The notes: generated from the letters alone by a model not told the origin. A stretch of 64,000 nucleotides of DNA from CAYYMH01 sp964472785 (GCA_964472785.1 CAYYMH010000006.1:61333-125332); one strand, 5' to 3'; positions 42,818-53,350 are shown, numbered from the stretch's first letter. Program-made: numbers and translations.

Positions 42818-43336
42818 ATGGCAAGAATTGAAAAAGAAAAAGCAGTTGATGAGATAGCTGACAAGCTGTCATCTGCTGCTGGTGTGTATCTGGCAGATTT
42901 TCAAGGATTGAATGTTGAAGACATCAGCGAGTTGCGAAGCCAGCTTCGCGATGCTTCGGTTGAATTTAAAGTCATTAAAAATACATTAGCTCGCCTGTCT
43001 GTCAACAAAGCTGGTTTTGAGGACCTCATCGAATATTTAAACGGTCCGACTGCTATGGCCTTTTGCTCGGCAGATCCGATATTGGCGGCAAAAATTTTGA
43101 GCGATTTTAAGAAAAAAAATGAAAATCTCGGATTGAAGGCATGCGTTTTTGATGGTCAGGTTTATGACGAAGCCCGGATAAAACAGATCGCCCAATTGCC
43201 AGCAAAAGAACAGATCATGGCTCAGACCGTTGCTGCGATCAGTGGACCATTAAGAAATTTTGTCTGGCTGATGAACGGACTCTTGACTGCTATGGTCAGT
43301 GTTTTAGATCAAATTAAAAAACAAAAAGAAAATTGA
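42818..43336 (+). CDS. rplJ: 50S ribosomal protein L10
   Basis: Base of the L7/L12 stalk. The globular part holds EKEKAVDEIADKLSSAAGVY, DFQGLNVEDISELRSQLR and FKVIKNTLARLSV; the C-terminal helix binds L7/L12 dimers. Length (172 aa) is normal. The rplA-rplJ gap is only 33 bp, too short for the long E. coli-type L10 autoregulatory leader. Confidence 0.96.
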   Translation: MARIEKEKAVDEIADKLSSAAGVYLADFQGLNVEDISELRSQLRDASVEFKVIKNTLARLSVNKAGFEDLIEYLNGPTAMAFCSADPILAAKILSDFKKKNENLGLKACVFDGQVYDEARIKQIAQLPAKEQIMAQTVAAISGPLRNFVWLMNGLLTAMVSVLDQIKKQKEN

Positions 43337-43384
43337 ACTATAAAAGATTTTTAGATTCATAATTTATACTACGGAGGATAAGCA

Positions 43385-43834
43385 ATGCCTGAGAAAAAAG
43401 AAGCAGCAAAAGCAACCGATGAAAAAAAAGCTGATGAAAAAAAAGCGACTACGAGCAAAAATGTAGACAAAATCATCGAATCGATTGAAAAATTATCTGT
43501 ACTGGAGTTAGTCGAACTTATTAGCCAGTTGGAAGATAAATTTGGTGTCTCAGCCCAGGCTGCAATGGCAGCACCGGCGGCAGTGGCCGCTGCACCAGCA
43601 GCAGTTGAAGCAGAAGAAGAAAAAACCGAATTTGATGTCGTATTGGCTTCAGTTGGAAGCAAGAAAATCCAGGTTATTAAAGCAGTGCGTGAAGTGACAT
43701 CACTTGGCTTAAAAGAAGCAAAAGATCTGGTTGATTCCGCACCAAAACCTGTTAAGGAAGCAGTACCAAAAGAAGAAGCTGAAGAGATTAAGAAAAAATT
43801 CGAAGAAGCTGGCGCTACAATCGAAATTAAATAA
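43385..43834 (+). CDS. rplL: 50S ribosomal protein L7/L12 with charged N-terminal extension
   Basis: The stalk protein that recruits translational GTPases. The core is typical: KIIESIEKLSVLELVELISQ, an Ala-rich hinge (AAMAAPAAVAAAPAAVEA), and the C-terminal domain EFDVVLASVGSKKIQVIKAV with TSLGLKEAKDLV. At 149 aa it is about 25 residues longer than usual because of an N-terminal Lys/Glu/Ala-rich segment (MPEKKEAAKATDEKKADEKK). GGAGG lies 8 nt before the ATG at 43385, so the extension is probably translated. Confidence 0.96.
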   Translation: MPEKKEAAKATDEKKADEKKATTSKNVDKIIESIEKLSVLELVELISQLEDKFGVSAQAAMAAPAAVAAAPAAVEAEEEKTEFDVVLASVGSKKIQVIKAVREVTSLGLKEAKDLVDSAPKPVKEAVPKEEAEEIKKKFEEAGATIEIK

Positions 43835-43965
43835 TTATTCAATTTTCAATAAATAATCTTCGAGGTCGATTTGAAACATTTTTATATTGAATTTCATGGA
43901 TTTCGAAGTTTATTTTTTATTGAGTTAAGTTAAGAACGGCAATGTAAAGAAAGGTTAGTCTTTTC

Positions 43966-46900
43966 ATGTCAAATATAACTAAAAGAAAGACCTTTTCAAA
44001 AATAAAAGAAGTTGCTGAACTGCCCGATTTACTTAATATCCAATTAAAATCCTTTCAGGAATTTATTCAACCGAATGTTGATCCAGAAAAAAGGAAAAAT
44101 ATTGGACTGCAAGCAGTTTTTAACAACTTATTTCCAATTATCGACAGTCGAGAAAATTTCATTCTTGAATTTGTGTCATATAATTTGGAAAAACCGAAAT
44201 ATAATGTCAGAGAATGTCAGGAAAGAGGCGGGACGTATTCTGCTGCACTGAAAGCAAGGTTGCGTTTGTCGACTCGTGATCCCGAAAGTGAATCCGGCGA
44301 TATTATTGATACAGCGGAACAGGTTGTCTATTTAGGCAATATACCGATTATGACGCATCGGGGAACATTCATTATCAATGGAGCGGAACGTATTATTGTT
44401 AGTCAATTGCATCGCTCACCTGGTGTGTTTTTTGATGAGACAAAACATCCCAACGGAACAAAGATCTATTCCGCACGCATCATTCCGCTACGCGGCTCAT
44501 GGTTGGAGTTTCTGACTGATATTCATGATATTATGTATGTGTACATTGACCGGCGCAAGAAATTTCCAGTGACAACGTTGTTGAGAGCGTTGGGTTTTTC
44601 GAGTGATGAAAAACTGTTTGAATTGTTCGATATGGTGGAAGAAGTTAAAGTCTCGGATCCGAAAATCGAATCATACTTGGATCGGTCTGTGCTGATGGAT
44701 GTTATCGATTTTGAAACCGGTGAAATTATTATCGAAAAGGATACAAAGTTAGATCAGGATATCCTGGATCGGATAAAGGAGACCAAAATCGATTCGATCC
44801 GCTTTTTGAAAACAGATTCGCCATATAGTCCTGAAGTGATTAACAATACGATCAAAAAGGATCCGGCAAAATCAGAAGATGAAGCGCTGGAAATGATTTA
44901 TCGTCAATTAAGATCAGGTGACGCTCCTGATATTGAAACTGCGCGCAATTTGGTTGATCGGTTCTTTTTTAATCCGAAAAGATATGACTTGGGTTTGGTT
45001 GGACGTTACCGACTAAATAAAAAGCTCAAGCTTGATATTGATCTTGATTTGACCGTCTTAACAAAAGAAGATATCATTGCGATTATAAATTATTTACTGG
45101 AACTGAGAAAAGGTATCCATATTGCTGATGACATTGACCATTTGGGAAACAGACGAATCAAAACGGTGGGTGAACAATTAGCAGCTCAAATGAGTGTCGG
45201 ATTATCGCGAATGGCGCGAACTGTCAAAGAAAGAATGAATTTACGTGATAACGAACAATTGACACCCCAGGATTTGGTGAACGCGCGAACTATTTTGTCA
45301 GTTATTAATACGTTTTTTGGAACCAGTCAGTTATCACAATTCATGGATCAAACAAATCCGTTGGCAGAGATGACGCATAAACGCCGTTTGTCAGCTCTTG
45401 GACCCGGGGGGTTAACAAGGGAACGCGCCGGATTTGAAGTGCGAGATGTTCATTATACTCATTACGGACGGCTCTGTCCGATCGAAACACCGGAAGGTCC
45501 GAATATCGGATTAATTTCATCACTGACCACATTCGCGAGAATCAATGATCTTGGCTTTATTGAAACACCTTATCGTAAAGTGGTTGACGGTCGGGTTACT
45601 ACTAAATTAGATTATTTGTCGGCTGATGACGAAGAAAATTTGCGGGTGGCTCAGGCAAATGCTCCGCTGGATAAAGACGGACGGTTTATAAATGAATCCG
45701 TTTTGGTCCGTTATCGAGGTGATTTCCCGTTAGTCGCTCCGGAAGAGGTTGATTATATGGATGTTTCGCCGACACAGATGGTATCTGCGGCTGCTTCTTT
45801 GATTCCGTTTTTAGAACATGATGATGCAAACCGCGCATTGATGGGATCAAACATGCAACGTCAGGCTGTTCCTCTGTTAAAACCTGAAGCTCCTTTGGTT
45901 GGAACGGGAATGGAATCAAAAGTTGCTCATGATTCGAGGGCATTAGTCGTTTGTCAAAGAGAGGGCGTGGTTGAAAAAGTTACTGCAAATAAAATCGTTG
46001 TGCGGGTAAAGGATATAGAAGATACGGAAAAATTAGACGAGGAAGCGCTGCTCGATTTTGAGAGTGGTGAAACTGATGAATATGAATTGATAAAATTTAT
46101 GAGAACTAATCAGGATACCTGTATTAATCAAGTTCCTCTCGTAAAAGCGGGTGATGAGGTAAAACCCGGGACAGTATTGGCTGATGGTTGCGGAACAGAT
46201 GGCGGCGAATTAGCGCTCGGTAAAAATATTTTGGTCGCCTTTATGCCCTGGCGCGGATATAATTTTGAGGACGCTATTGTCATCTCCGAACGTGTGGTGC
46301 AGGATGATATCTACACATCCATTCATATTGAAGAGTTCGAACTTCAAGTCAGAGACACAAAACGGGGTGAAGAAGAGTTAACCAGGGAAATCCCGAATAT
46401 CAGTGAAGAGGCAACGAAAAATCTGGATGATAACGGAATCGTTCGTGCTGGCGCTGAAGTCCAAGACGGAGATATTCTGGTTGGTAAGGTGACGCCAAAA
46501 GGGGAAACCGATCCGACTCCAGAGGAAAAACTACTCAAAGCGATTTTTGGAGAAAAAGCCGGGGATGTTAAAGATGCGTCTTTGAAAGCGCCTACAGGAT
46601 TAAAGGGGATTGTGATCGACACAAAATTATTCTCCAGAAAAAAGCGAGATCCCAAAACAAGGCGACAGGATAAAAAAGAAACAGAAAAATTAGATCTTTG
46701 GCTTCATGATCAGAAACATGCTATCAAACGGCAACGAGATAAAAAGCTAATCAGAGTTCTCACAGGCCAACAAGTCAAGAACTTTAGGGACATTGAAAAA
46801 GGAAAACCAATTATCCGTGCCAAAACATCTCTGAAAAAAGAAGCATTAGAAGAAGTTGATTTTGATAGTATTGATTTTTCTCAACCATTGGTTGAAGATG

Positions 46901-47766
46901 AAAAAATTAATGAGCTTGTCGGAAAAATATTAGAAAAGTATTATGATAAGCTTGAAGTGTTAGATGAGGAATATGAAAATAGAAAATTCAAAATAAGTGT
47001 CGGTGATGAACTGCCCCCAGGGATTGTACAGACAGCGAAAGTTTATGTAGCGGAAAAAAGAAAACTCATGGTTGGCGATAAAATGGCTGGCAGGCATGGA
47101 AACAAAGGTGTGGTGGCAAAAATTGTCCCGATGGAAGATATGCCCTTTTTACCCGATGGCACGCCTATTGACATTGTATTAAATCCATTAGGTGTACCTT
47201 CACGTATGAATCTGGGACAGATCATGGAAACGAATCTGGGCTGGGCAGCGCATATATTGAAGCACATGTATGGCTCTTCTGTTTTTGATGGCGCTTCTTT
47301 TGAAGAAATTCAGCAAGAGCTGGAAAAGGCAAATCTTCCGACAGATGGTAAATCGGTACTTTATGACGGACAAACGGGTGAACCATTTGATTCGAGAATA
47401 ACCATTGGCTCGATTTATATTATGAAATTATCGCATCTGGTGGAAGATAAAATTCATGCCCGTTCAATTGGTCCTTATTCGCTAATTACACAGCAACCGT
47501 TGGGTGGAAAGGCGCAATTTGGCGGTCAGCGTTTTGGTGAAATGGAAGTATGGGCGTTGGAAGCATACGGCGCTGCCCATACATTGCAAGAAATATTAAC
47601 CGTTAAGTCTGATGATGTCCGCGGGCGATCGAAAGCATACGAAGCAATTGTAAAAGGTGATACGATGCCTGAACCCGGGATCCCCGAATCTTTTAACGTA
47701 CTAATTCGCGAATTAATGGGATTAGGTCTGGACATAGAACTAATCGAAAAAAAAGATGAGAATTAA
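43966..47766 (+). CDS. rpoB: RNA polymerase beta subunit
   Basis: The catalytic-core beta subunit, full length at 1266 aa. Landmarks are LNIQLKSFQEFIQPNVDPEKR at the N-terminus, the rifampicin region FGTSQLSQFMDQTNPLAEMTHKRR (near 455), PIETPEGPNIGLISSL, the PWRGYNFEDAIVISERVV segment, GDKMAGRHGNKGVV near 1040 and the C-terminal GGKAQFGGQRFGEMEVWALE. The rifampicin cluster residues look wild-type (S-Q-L and D-Q..H-K-R). It follows rplL by 131 bp. Confidence 0.98.
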   Translation: MSNITKRKTFSKIKEVAELPDLLNIQLKSFQEFIQPNVDPEKRKNIGLQAVFNNLFPIIDSRENFILEFVSYNLEKPKYNVRECQERGGTYSAALKARLRLSTRDPESESGDIIDTAEQVVYLGNIPIMTHRGTFIINGAERIIVSQLHRSPGVFFDETKHPNGTKIYSARIIPLRGSWLEFLTDIHDIMYVYIDRRKKFPVTTLLRALGFSSDEKLFELFDMVEEVKVSDPKIESYLDRSVLMDVIDFETGEIIIEKDTKLDQDILDRIKETKIDSIRFLKTDSPYSPEVINNTIKKDPAKSEDEALEMIYRQLRSGDAPDIETARNLVDRFFFNPKRYDLGLVGRYRLNKKLKLDIDLDLTVLTKEDIIAIINYLLELRKGIHIADDIDHLGNRRIKTVGEQLAAQMSVGLSRMARTVKERMNLRDNEQLTPQDLVNARTILSVINTFFGTSQLSQFMDQTNPLAEMTHKRRLSALGPGGLTRERAGFEVRDVHYTHYGRLCPIETPEGPNIGLISSLTTFARINDLGFIETPYRKVVDGRVTTKLDYLSADDEENLRVAQANAPLDKDGRFINESVLVRYRGDFPLVAPEEVDYMDVSPTQMVSAAASLIPFLEHDDANRALMGSNMQRQAVPLLKPEAPLVGTGMESKVAHDSRALVVCQREGVVEKVTANKIVVRVKDIEDTEKLDEEALLDFESGETDEYELIKFMRTNQDTCINQVPLVKAGDEVKPGTVLADGCGTDGGELALGKNILVAFMPWRGYNFEDAIVISERVVQDDIYTSIHIEEFELQVRDTKRGEEELTREIPNISEEATKNLDDNGIVRAGAEVQDGDILVGKVTPKGETDPTPEEKLLKAIFGEKAGDVKDASLKAPTGLKGIVIDTKLFSRKKRDPKTRRQDKKETEKLDLWLHDQKHAIKRQRDKKLIRVLTGQQVKNFRDIEKGKPIIRAKTSLKKEALEEVDFDSIDFSQPLVEDEKINELVGKILEKYYDKLEVLDEEYENRKFKISVGDELPPGIVQTAKVYVAEKRKLMVGDKMAGRHGNKGVVAKIVPMEDMPFLPDGTPIDIVLNPLGVPSRMNLGQIMETNLGWAAHILKHMYGSSVFDGASFEEIQQELEKANLPTDGKSVLYDGQTGEPFDSRITIGSIYIMKLSHLVEDKIHARSIGPYSLITQQPLGGKAQFGGQRFGEMEVWALEAYGAAHTLQEILTVKSDDVRGRSKAYEAIVKGDTMPEPGIPESFNVLIRELMGLGLDIELIEKKDEN

Positions 47767-47889
47767 TAAAACATTTAATCTTTAAGTGATTACTCATAAC
47801 GATGACAACAAAATGAGTTTTCCTGATACATACTGTTCGGCAGTTTTATAATTTTTTTTAATATAACAAAATATATTTAACTTTGCGTC

Positions 47890-47996
47890 CTGTAAAATAA
47901 ACAAAAAAGCGGATGAAAGATGTCACTCCGTTGAATGCAGGAGTCTCTTTGTTCGCAGACATAACAACAATATTTAAAAATTAACGTATTTTACAG
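47890..47996 (+). promoter_or_regulatory. Structured element in the rpoB-rpoC spacer
   Basis: The rpoB-rpoC spacer is 269 bp, unusually long. CTGTAAAATA (47890-47899) pairs perfectly with TATTTTACAG (47987-47996). Inside, a hairpin is built from GCG/CGC, AAAGA/TCTTT and ACTCC/GGAGT (47909-47956) around a GTTGAATGCA loop, with small internal loops. No T tract follows, so it is not a plain terminator. Possible roles are transcript processing, rpoC translation control, or a decayed mobile palindrome; this is inference. Confidence 0.5.
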
Positions 47997-48035
47997 AACA
48001 CTATATTTTTAATTGCGGAGGGAGGTTATCCCTAA

Positions 48036-51000
48036 ATGCTGTCAATGAAATCAAAAATGGCAGGTACGAAAAAACAATTTAACGCAATTTCAATTAATTT
48101 ATCTTCTCCGGATAAGATATTGGAAAGATCCCGGGGAGAGGTAACCAAGCCTGAAACGATTAATTATCGTTCGTTCAAGCCGGAAAAGGACGGACTTTTC
48201 TGTGAAAAAATATTCGGACCGGTTCGGGACTGGGAATGTCATTGCGGAAAATATAAACGGATTCGGTATAAGGGTATTATTTGCGATAGATGCGGTGTCG
48301 AAGTCACCATGAAAAGCGTTCGCAGAGAACGCATGGGACATATTACGTTGGCTGTTCCTGTGGTGCACATCTGGTACTGGAAATCACTGCCTTCAAAGAT
48401 TGGTTATATTCTTGGGATGAGTATTACCAATTTGGAAAAAATTATTTATTACGAATCTTATGTGGTTATTCAGCCGGGAAAGAGCGGTTTAAAAGAAAAA
48501 GATTTGATCAGCGAGGAAGAGTATTTCAGAATTTTAAGTGAATATCCGGAAGTAAATGAAGAAGCCGAAGATGAGAATGAACAATTTGTTGTGAAAATTG
48601 GCGGTGAGGCAGTCCTGGAACTGCTCAGACGAGTTGATATTGAAACGTTATCCGATGAATTGCGTTATCAGGTACATACGGATTCGTCGATTCAACGCCG
48701 AAAAGATGCGTTGAAACGCCTCAAGGTCATCGAGTCTTTCAAACGGAGCAAATTTCACAAAGAAAATAAACCGGAATGGATGGTGACCACAATTATTCCG
48801 GTGATTCCGCCAGAATTGCGGCCTTTGGTTCCATTGGAAGGAGGTAGGTTTGCGACCTCCGATTTAAACGATCTTTACCGTCGGGTGATTATTCGAAATA
48901 ACCGCTTGAAAAAATTATTAGAAATTAAGGCGCCGGAAGTCATATTGCGCAATGAAAAACGCATGCTTCAGGAATCGGTTGATTCATTATTTGACAATGG
49001 CCGAAAGTCAGCAGCGGTGCGATCAGACGGAAATCGCGCGCTGAAATCTCTTTCTGACATGCTTCGAGGAAAGCAGGGTCGTTTCCGTCAAAATCTATTA
49101 GGAAAAAGAATCGATTATTCCGGACGGTCGGTTATTGTGGTCGGACCTGAGTTGAAAATGCACGAATGCGGTTTACCAAAAGAAATGGCGCTTGAATTGT
49201 TCAAGCCATTTGTCATCAGAAAGCTTGTTGAACGCGGGATGGTGAAAACCGTTAAAAGTGCTAAAAAGATGGTTGAAAAACGCGGCAATGAGGTCTGGGA
49301 AATTCTGGAAGAGATTATTGTTGATCATCCGATTATGCTGAACCGTGCACCGACATTGCACAGGCTGGGTATTCAGGCCTTTCAGCCAATCTTAATTGAG
49401 GGAAAAGCAATCCAGATTCATCCGTTGGTTTGTTCAGCATTTAATGCGGACTTTGACGGTGACCAGATGGCGGTTCATATTCCGTTGTCATTTTATTCGC
49501 AGATCGAAACACGAGTTTTGATGCTTTCAACCCACAATATTTTGTCTCCGGCGAACGGAAGACCGGTATCTATTCCGAGTCAGGATATTGTTTTGGGGTG
49601 TTATTACTTGACTAAGACACGGGCGAACTGTAAAGGTGAAGGTAAATTGTTTAGTTCACCCGAGGAAGTCGATCTGGCTTATGAAAATAGTGTCGTTGAT
49701 TTGCATGCTAAAATTAAATTGAGATTGAACGGACAGATAATTGAAACAACGCCCGGAAGAGCTATATTCAATAGAATTATACCCAAAGAAATGCCTTATA
49801 TTAATGAGCTTTTAACTAAAAAGCGGATTGAAGAAATCGTAGCTTCGATTTATTCAAAATTAGGGAACTACCGCACGGCAGAATTTTTGGACAAAATAAA
49901 ATCTTTGGGATTTTATTTTTCTATGAAAGGCGGATTAACTATTGGTATGAACGATGTGATTACGCCGACAGAAAAACCGCAAGTATTAGAAGAAGCCCTT
50001 TCCAAGGTGACAAGAATAAGAGATCAATACTCAAACCAGATAATCACTGATGGTGAGCGCTATAATAAAACCATCGATATCTGGACTCACACAACCAGCG
50101 ATGTTGCTGAAATGATGTGGGAGGAACTCAAGAAATCGGATCATGGATTCAATCCGATTTACATGATGGCTGATTCGGGCGCGCGCGGTTCACGGGAGCA
50201 GATTCGGCAGTTAGCTGCAATGCGTGGTTTGATGGCAAAACCTCAAAAGAAGATGACCGGTGAGATGGGCGAAATTATTGAAAACCCGATTACATCAAAT
50301 TTTAAAGAAGGGTTGTCTGTATTAGAATACTTTATATCGACCCATGGTGCTCGAAAAGGACTGGCAGATACTGCGTTGAAAACTGCTGACGCAGGATATT
50401 TGACGCGTCGGCTCGTTGATGTTGCTCAGGATATCATTGTAACTGAGAAGGACTGCGGCACGATTTTAGGATTAAGGATTGGCGATTTGAAAGAAGGCGA
50501 GGAAGTAATCGAGCCATTGAGAGATCGTATCATGGGTCGTGTGGCTGCCGAAGATGTTTTTGATGATGAAGGAAATGTCCTTGTCGAAGCAGGTGAATTG
50601 ATAGATGAAGATATGGCAGATAAAATATATGACGCCGGCATCGAGACGGTCAACATTCGCTCTGTATTGACATGTGAGGCACGGAGAGGTACTTGTGCGC
50701 TGTGTTATGGTCGAAATTTGGCAACCGGCAAAATGGTTACAAATGGCGAAGCTGTTGGCGTATTGGCTGCTCAATCTATTGGTGAACCCGGTACACAGCT
50801 TACGCTTAGGACATTTCATATTGGTGGTACAGCGGCTAGAATTGCGGCACAGTCGCAGGCAACAGCCAAACAAGAGGGGAAAGTTGTTTTTGAAAACTTA
50901 AAATATATTGAAACCGAAGAAGGCCTTGTTGTTGTTGCCAGAAATGGAAAAATCAAATTAATTGACGATGATAACCGAACATTATCGGTGTACATTATAC

Positions 51001-52295
51001 CCTATGCTGCTAAGATAAAAGTGGATGATGGACAGAAAGTTCCAAAAGGAGACGTTCTTTTTGAATGGGATCCGTATATTACAGGGATATTAACAATTCA
51101 TGAAGGGACGGTTCATTTCAAAGATATCATCGAAAATGTAACCTATCACGAAGAAGCCGATGAAGCGACCGGTTTGCGACAGAGGGTGGTTATCGAGTCC
51201 AGAAATAGAAGTCTTAGCCCCCAGATTAAAATATTGGATGATAATGGAAAAGAACTCAGCTCTTACATCTTACCGGTTCGATCTTCCATTCAAGTCAAAG
51301 AGGGAGACAAAGTAAAAGCGGGTGATGCACTGGTTAAAATTTCACGAGAGATATCAAAAACGCGTGATATTACCGGTGGTTTGCCTCGGGTTGCAGAATT
51401 ATTTGAAGCTCGGCGTCCCAAAGATCCAGCCGTTGTCAGTGAGATTGACGGCAAGGTTAAATTCGGAGAAATTCGACGTGGCGTGAGAAAGTTGAGTATC
51501 ACTTCTATGGACGGACAGGAAGAGAAAAATTATCATATTCCCTATGGTAAGCACATTCTTGTCCACGATGGTGATTATGTTGAAGCTGGAGAAAAATTAT
51601 GTGAGGGATCTGTGGCTCCGCATGATATCCTGAATATTATGGGTTCCAATAGAGTCCAAGAATATTTAGTGAATGAGATTCAGGAAGTTTACCGATTACA
51701 GGGTGTGAGAATTAATGATAAACATATTGAAGTTATCGTCAGACAAATGCTTCAAAAGGTTAAGATTGATGATCCCGGTGATACCATCTATTTGCCCGGT
51801 GATAACGTCGATCGAATTACATTTCAGATCGAGAACAACAATATCAGGGGAAAAGTCGTGATTACTGATCCCGGTGATTCAAATTTCAAAGAAAATCAGG
51901 TTGTTGAGCGGTCGAGTATGGAAAAGGTGAATCAGAAATTAAAGAAGTCAAAGAAAGATCCTGTAAAATCAAGACCAGCAAAACCAGCGACGTTCAAGCC
52001 GCTTTTATTAGGAATAACGAAAGCGTCATTAACAACAGAAAGCTTTATTTCTGCTGCGTCTTTCCAGGAAACAACACGTGTGTTGACTGATGCCTCGATT
52101 GAAGGAAAAATCGATTATTTGCGCGGTTTAAAAGAAAATGTCGTTATGGGAAATCTTATTCCGGCAGGCACAGGCTTAAATAAATATCGCGATGTGTTAG
52201 TTTACAATCCCATGGAAGACGAAGAAAATGACAATGAGGTCCAAAAGTCAGAGAAAGCAGATGATCAGCAGGTAGAGGAATCTGTTGAGCTATAA
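48036..52295 (+). CDS. rpoC: RNA polymerase beta' subunit
   Basis: The catalytic beta' subunit, full length at 1419 aa. The N-terminal zinc site is CHCGKYKRIRYKGIICDRCG, the catalytic magnesium site FNADFDGDQMAVH (near 470), the bridge-helix region DSGARGSREQIRQLAAMRGLM (near 715), the second zinc cluster CEARRGTCALCYGRNL, and the QSIGEPGTQLTLRTFHIGG trigger loop. The C-terminal ITKASLTTESFISAASFQET is complete, followed by an acidic tail. GGAGGGAGG precedes the ATG by about 10 nt. Confidence 0.98.
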   Translation: MLSMKSKMAGTKKQFNAISINLSSPDKILERSRGEVTKPETINYRSFKPEKDGLFCEKIFGPVRDWECHCGKYKRIRYKGIICDRCGVEVTMKSVRRERMGHITLAVPVVHIWYWKSLPSKIGYILGMSITNLEKIIYYESYVVIQPGKSGLKEKDLISEEEYFRILSEYPEVNEEAEDENEQFVVKIGGEAVLELLRRVDIETLSDELRYQVHTDSSIQRRKDALKRLKVIESFKRSKFHKENKPEWMVTTIIPVIPPELRPLVPLEGGRFATSDLNDLYRRVIIRNNRLKKLLEIKAPEVILRNEKRMLQESVDSLFDNGRKSAAVRSDGNRALKSLSDMLRGKQGRFRQNLLGKRIDYSGRSVIVVGPELKMHECGLPKEMALELFKPFVIRKLVERGMVKTVKSAKKMVEKRGNEVWEILEEIIVDHPIMLNRAPTLHRLGIQAFQPILIEGKAIQIHPLVCSAFNADFDGDQMAVHIPLSFYSQIETRVLMLSTHNILSPANGRPVSIPSQDIVLGCYYLTKTRANCKGEGKLFSSPEEVDLAYENSVVDLHAKIKLRLNGQIIETTPGRAIFNRIIPKEMPYINELLTKKRIEEIVASIYSKLGNYRTAEFLDKIKSLGFYFSMKGGLTIGMNDVITPTEKPQVLEEALSKVTRIRDQYSNQIITDGERYNKTIDIWTHTTSDVAEMMWEELKKSDHGFNPIYMMADSGARGSREQIRQLAAMRGLMAKPQKKMTGEMGEIIENPITSNFKEGLSVLEYFISTHGARKGLADTALKTADAGYLTRRLVDVAQDIIVTEKDCGTILGLRIGDLKEGEEVIEPLRDRIMGRVAAEDVFDDEGNVLVEAGELIDEDMADKIYDAGIETVNIRSVLTCEARRGTCALCYGRNLATGKMVTNGEAVGVLAAQSIGEPGTQLTLRTFHIGGTAARIAAQSQATAKQEGKVVFENLKYIETEEGLVVVARNGKIKLIDDDNRTLSVYIIPYAAKIKVDDGQKVPKGDVLFEWDPYITGILTIHEGTVHFKDIIENVTYHEEADEATGLRQRVVIESRNRSLSPQIKILDDNGKELSSYILPVRSSIQVKEGDKVKAGDALVKISREISKTRDITGGLPRVAELFEARRPKDPAVVSEIDGKVKFGEIRRGVRKLSITSMDGQEEKNYHIPYGKHILVHDGDYVEAGEKLCEGSVAPHDILNIMGSNRVQEYLVNEIQEVYRLQGVRINDKHIEVIVRQMLQKVKIDDPGDTIYLPGDNVDRITFQIENNNIRGKVVITDPGDSNFKENQVVERSSMEKVNQKLKKSKKDPVKSRPAKPATFKPLLLGITKASLTTESFISAASFQETTRVLTDASIEGKIDYLRGLKENVVMGNLIPAGTGLNKYRDVLVYNPMEDEENDNEVQKSEKADDQQVEESVEL

Positions 52296-52387
52296 TTGGC
52301 TAAATGCAACTGAAAATAATAAAAAAAACTGTTGCTATTTTTAAATATTATATTTATATTGAAATTTTCAAATTTTGGAGACGAAAA

Positions 52388-52756
52388 TTGCCGACAATAA
52401 ATCAATTAGTTAGAAAAGGTCGAAAACGGATTTCAAGGAAAATTACAGCGCCGGCTTTAGCAGGCTCACCTCAGCGGAGAGGTGTTTGCACAAGAGTTTA
52501 CACAACAACACCGAAAAAGCCAAACTCGGCTTTAAGAAAGGTAGCCAGAGTTCGGCTTACAAACGGATTCGAAGTTACGGCATATATTCCGGGTGAAGGG
52601 CATAATTTGCAAGAACACTCCATCGTCTTGATTCGCGGTGGCAGAGTCAAGGATTTGCCTGGTGTACGTTATCATATTATTCGTGGTGTTCTGGACACAG
52701 CTGGCGTTCAAGAGCGATCTCAAGGTCGCTCCAAATACGGTACAAAAAGAAAATAA
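52388..52756 (+). CDS. rpsL: 30S ribosomal protein S12
   Basis: Decoding-centre protein of the small subunit. The start is TTG 52388 (MPTINQLVRKGRK), with GGAG about 7 nt upstream; an open frame continues upstream but has no family match. The accuracy-determining loops TTTPKKPNSALRKVARVRL and GGRVKDLPGVRYHIIRG look wild-type, with the lysines where streptomycin-resistance mutations occur intact. 122 aa. First gene of the str operon rpsL-rpsG-fusA-tuf, 92 bp after rpoC. Confidence 0.96.
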   Translation: MPTINQLVRKGRKRISRKITAPALAGSPQRRGVCTRVYTTTPKKPNSALRKVARVRLTNGFEVTAYIPGEGHNLQEHSIVLIRGGRVKDLPGVRYHIIRGVLDTAGVQERSQGRSKYGTKRK

Positions 52757-52793
52757 CTTGAACAGTGTTTAACTAAAACGATCAGATTAAACT

Positions 52794-53264
52794 ATGCCAA
52801 GAAGAAAGAGAGTAGCAGAAAGAGAAGTTTTACCCGATCCCAAGTACAATAGTTTTGTTGTCACTAAGTTTATTAATGGTGTTATGACGCGTGGTAAAAA
52901 AAGTGTTGCGGAAACGATATTTTACAATGCACTGGATATCATTGAACAACGAACTGGGAAAAAGGGTTTAGATACATTTTACAAAGCGTTGGATAGTGTA
53001 AAGCCAATTCTTGAAGTAAAATCCAGACGGGTTGGAGGTGCAACTTATCAAGTCCCTGTGGAAGTTGAAGAAAAACGGGCTCAGGCGTTAGCCATTCGCT
53101 GGATAATCGGTTATGCCCAGGCAAGAAACGAAAAAACGATGGCTGAAAAGTTAGCATCTGAGCTAATTGCCGCTTCCAATAACGAAGGGTCTTCCATTAA
53201 AAAGCGAGAAGATACGCACAGAATGGCAGAGGCGAATAAAGCCTTTGCTCATTTTCGGTGGTAA
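52794..53264 (+). CDS. rpsG: 30S ribosomal protein S7
   Basis: Assembly-initiating protein of the 30S head. PRRKRVAEREVLPDPKYNS at the N-terminus, GKKSVAETIFYNAL, EVKSRRVGGATYQVPVEV and ALAIRWIIGYAQ are all conserved; 156 aa is the standard bacterial length. The rpsL-rpsG gap is 37 bp. Confidence 0.97.
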   Translation: MPRRKRVAEREVLPDPKYNSFVVTKFINGVMTRGKKSVAETIFYNALDIIEQRTGKKGLDTFYKALDSVKPILEVKSRRVGGATYQVPVEVEEKRAQALAIRWIIGYAQARNEKTMAEKLASELIAASNNEGSSIKKREDTHRMAEANKAFAHFRW

Positions 53265-53350
53265 AGAAAATTATTTGAGGCAAAAAAAATAATTAACGAC
53301 CAATTTAATTGAAACGAAATTGAAATCTTCTCCACAACTTTAGGGAGGAC

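Noticed and set aside
43369..43842. 157-codon minus-strand frame opposite rplL
   Set aside because: Ser/Ala/Phe-rich shadow of the Lys/Ala-rich rplL coding sequence.
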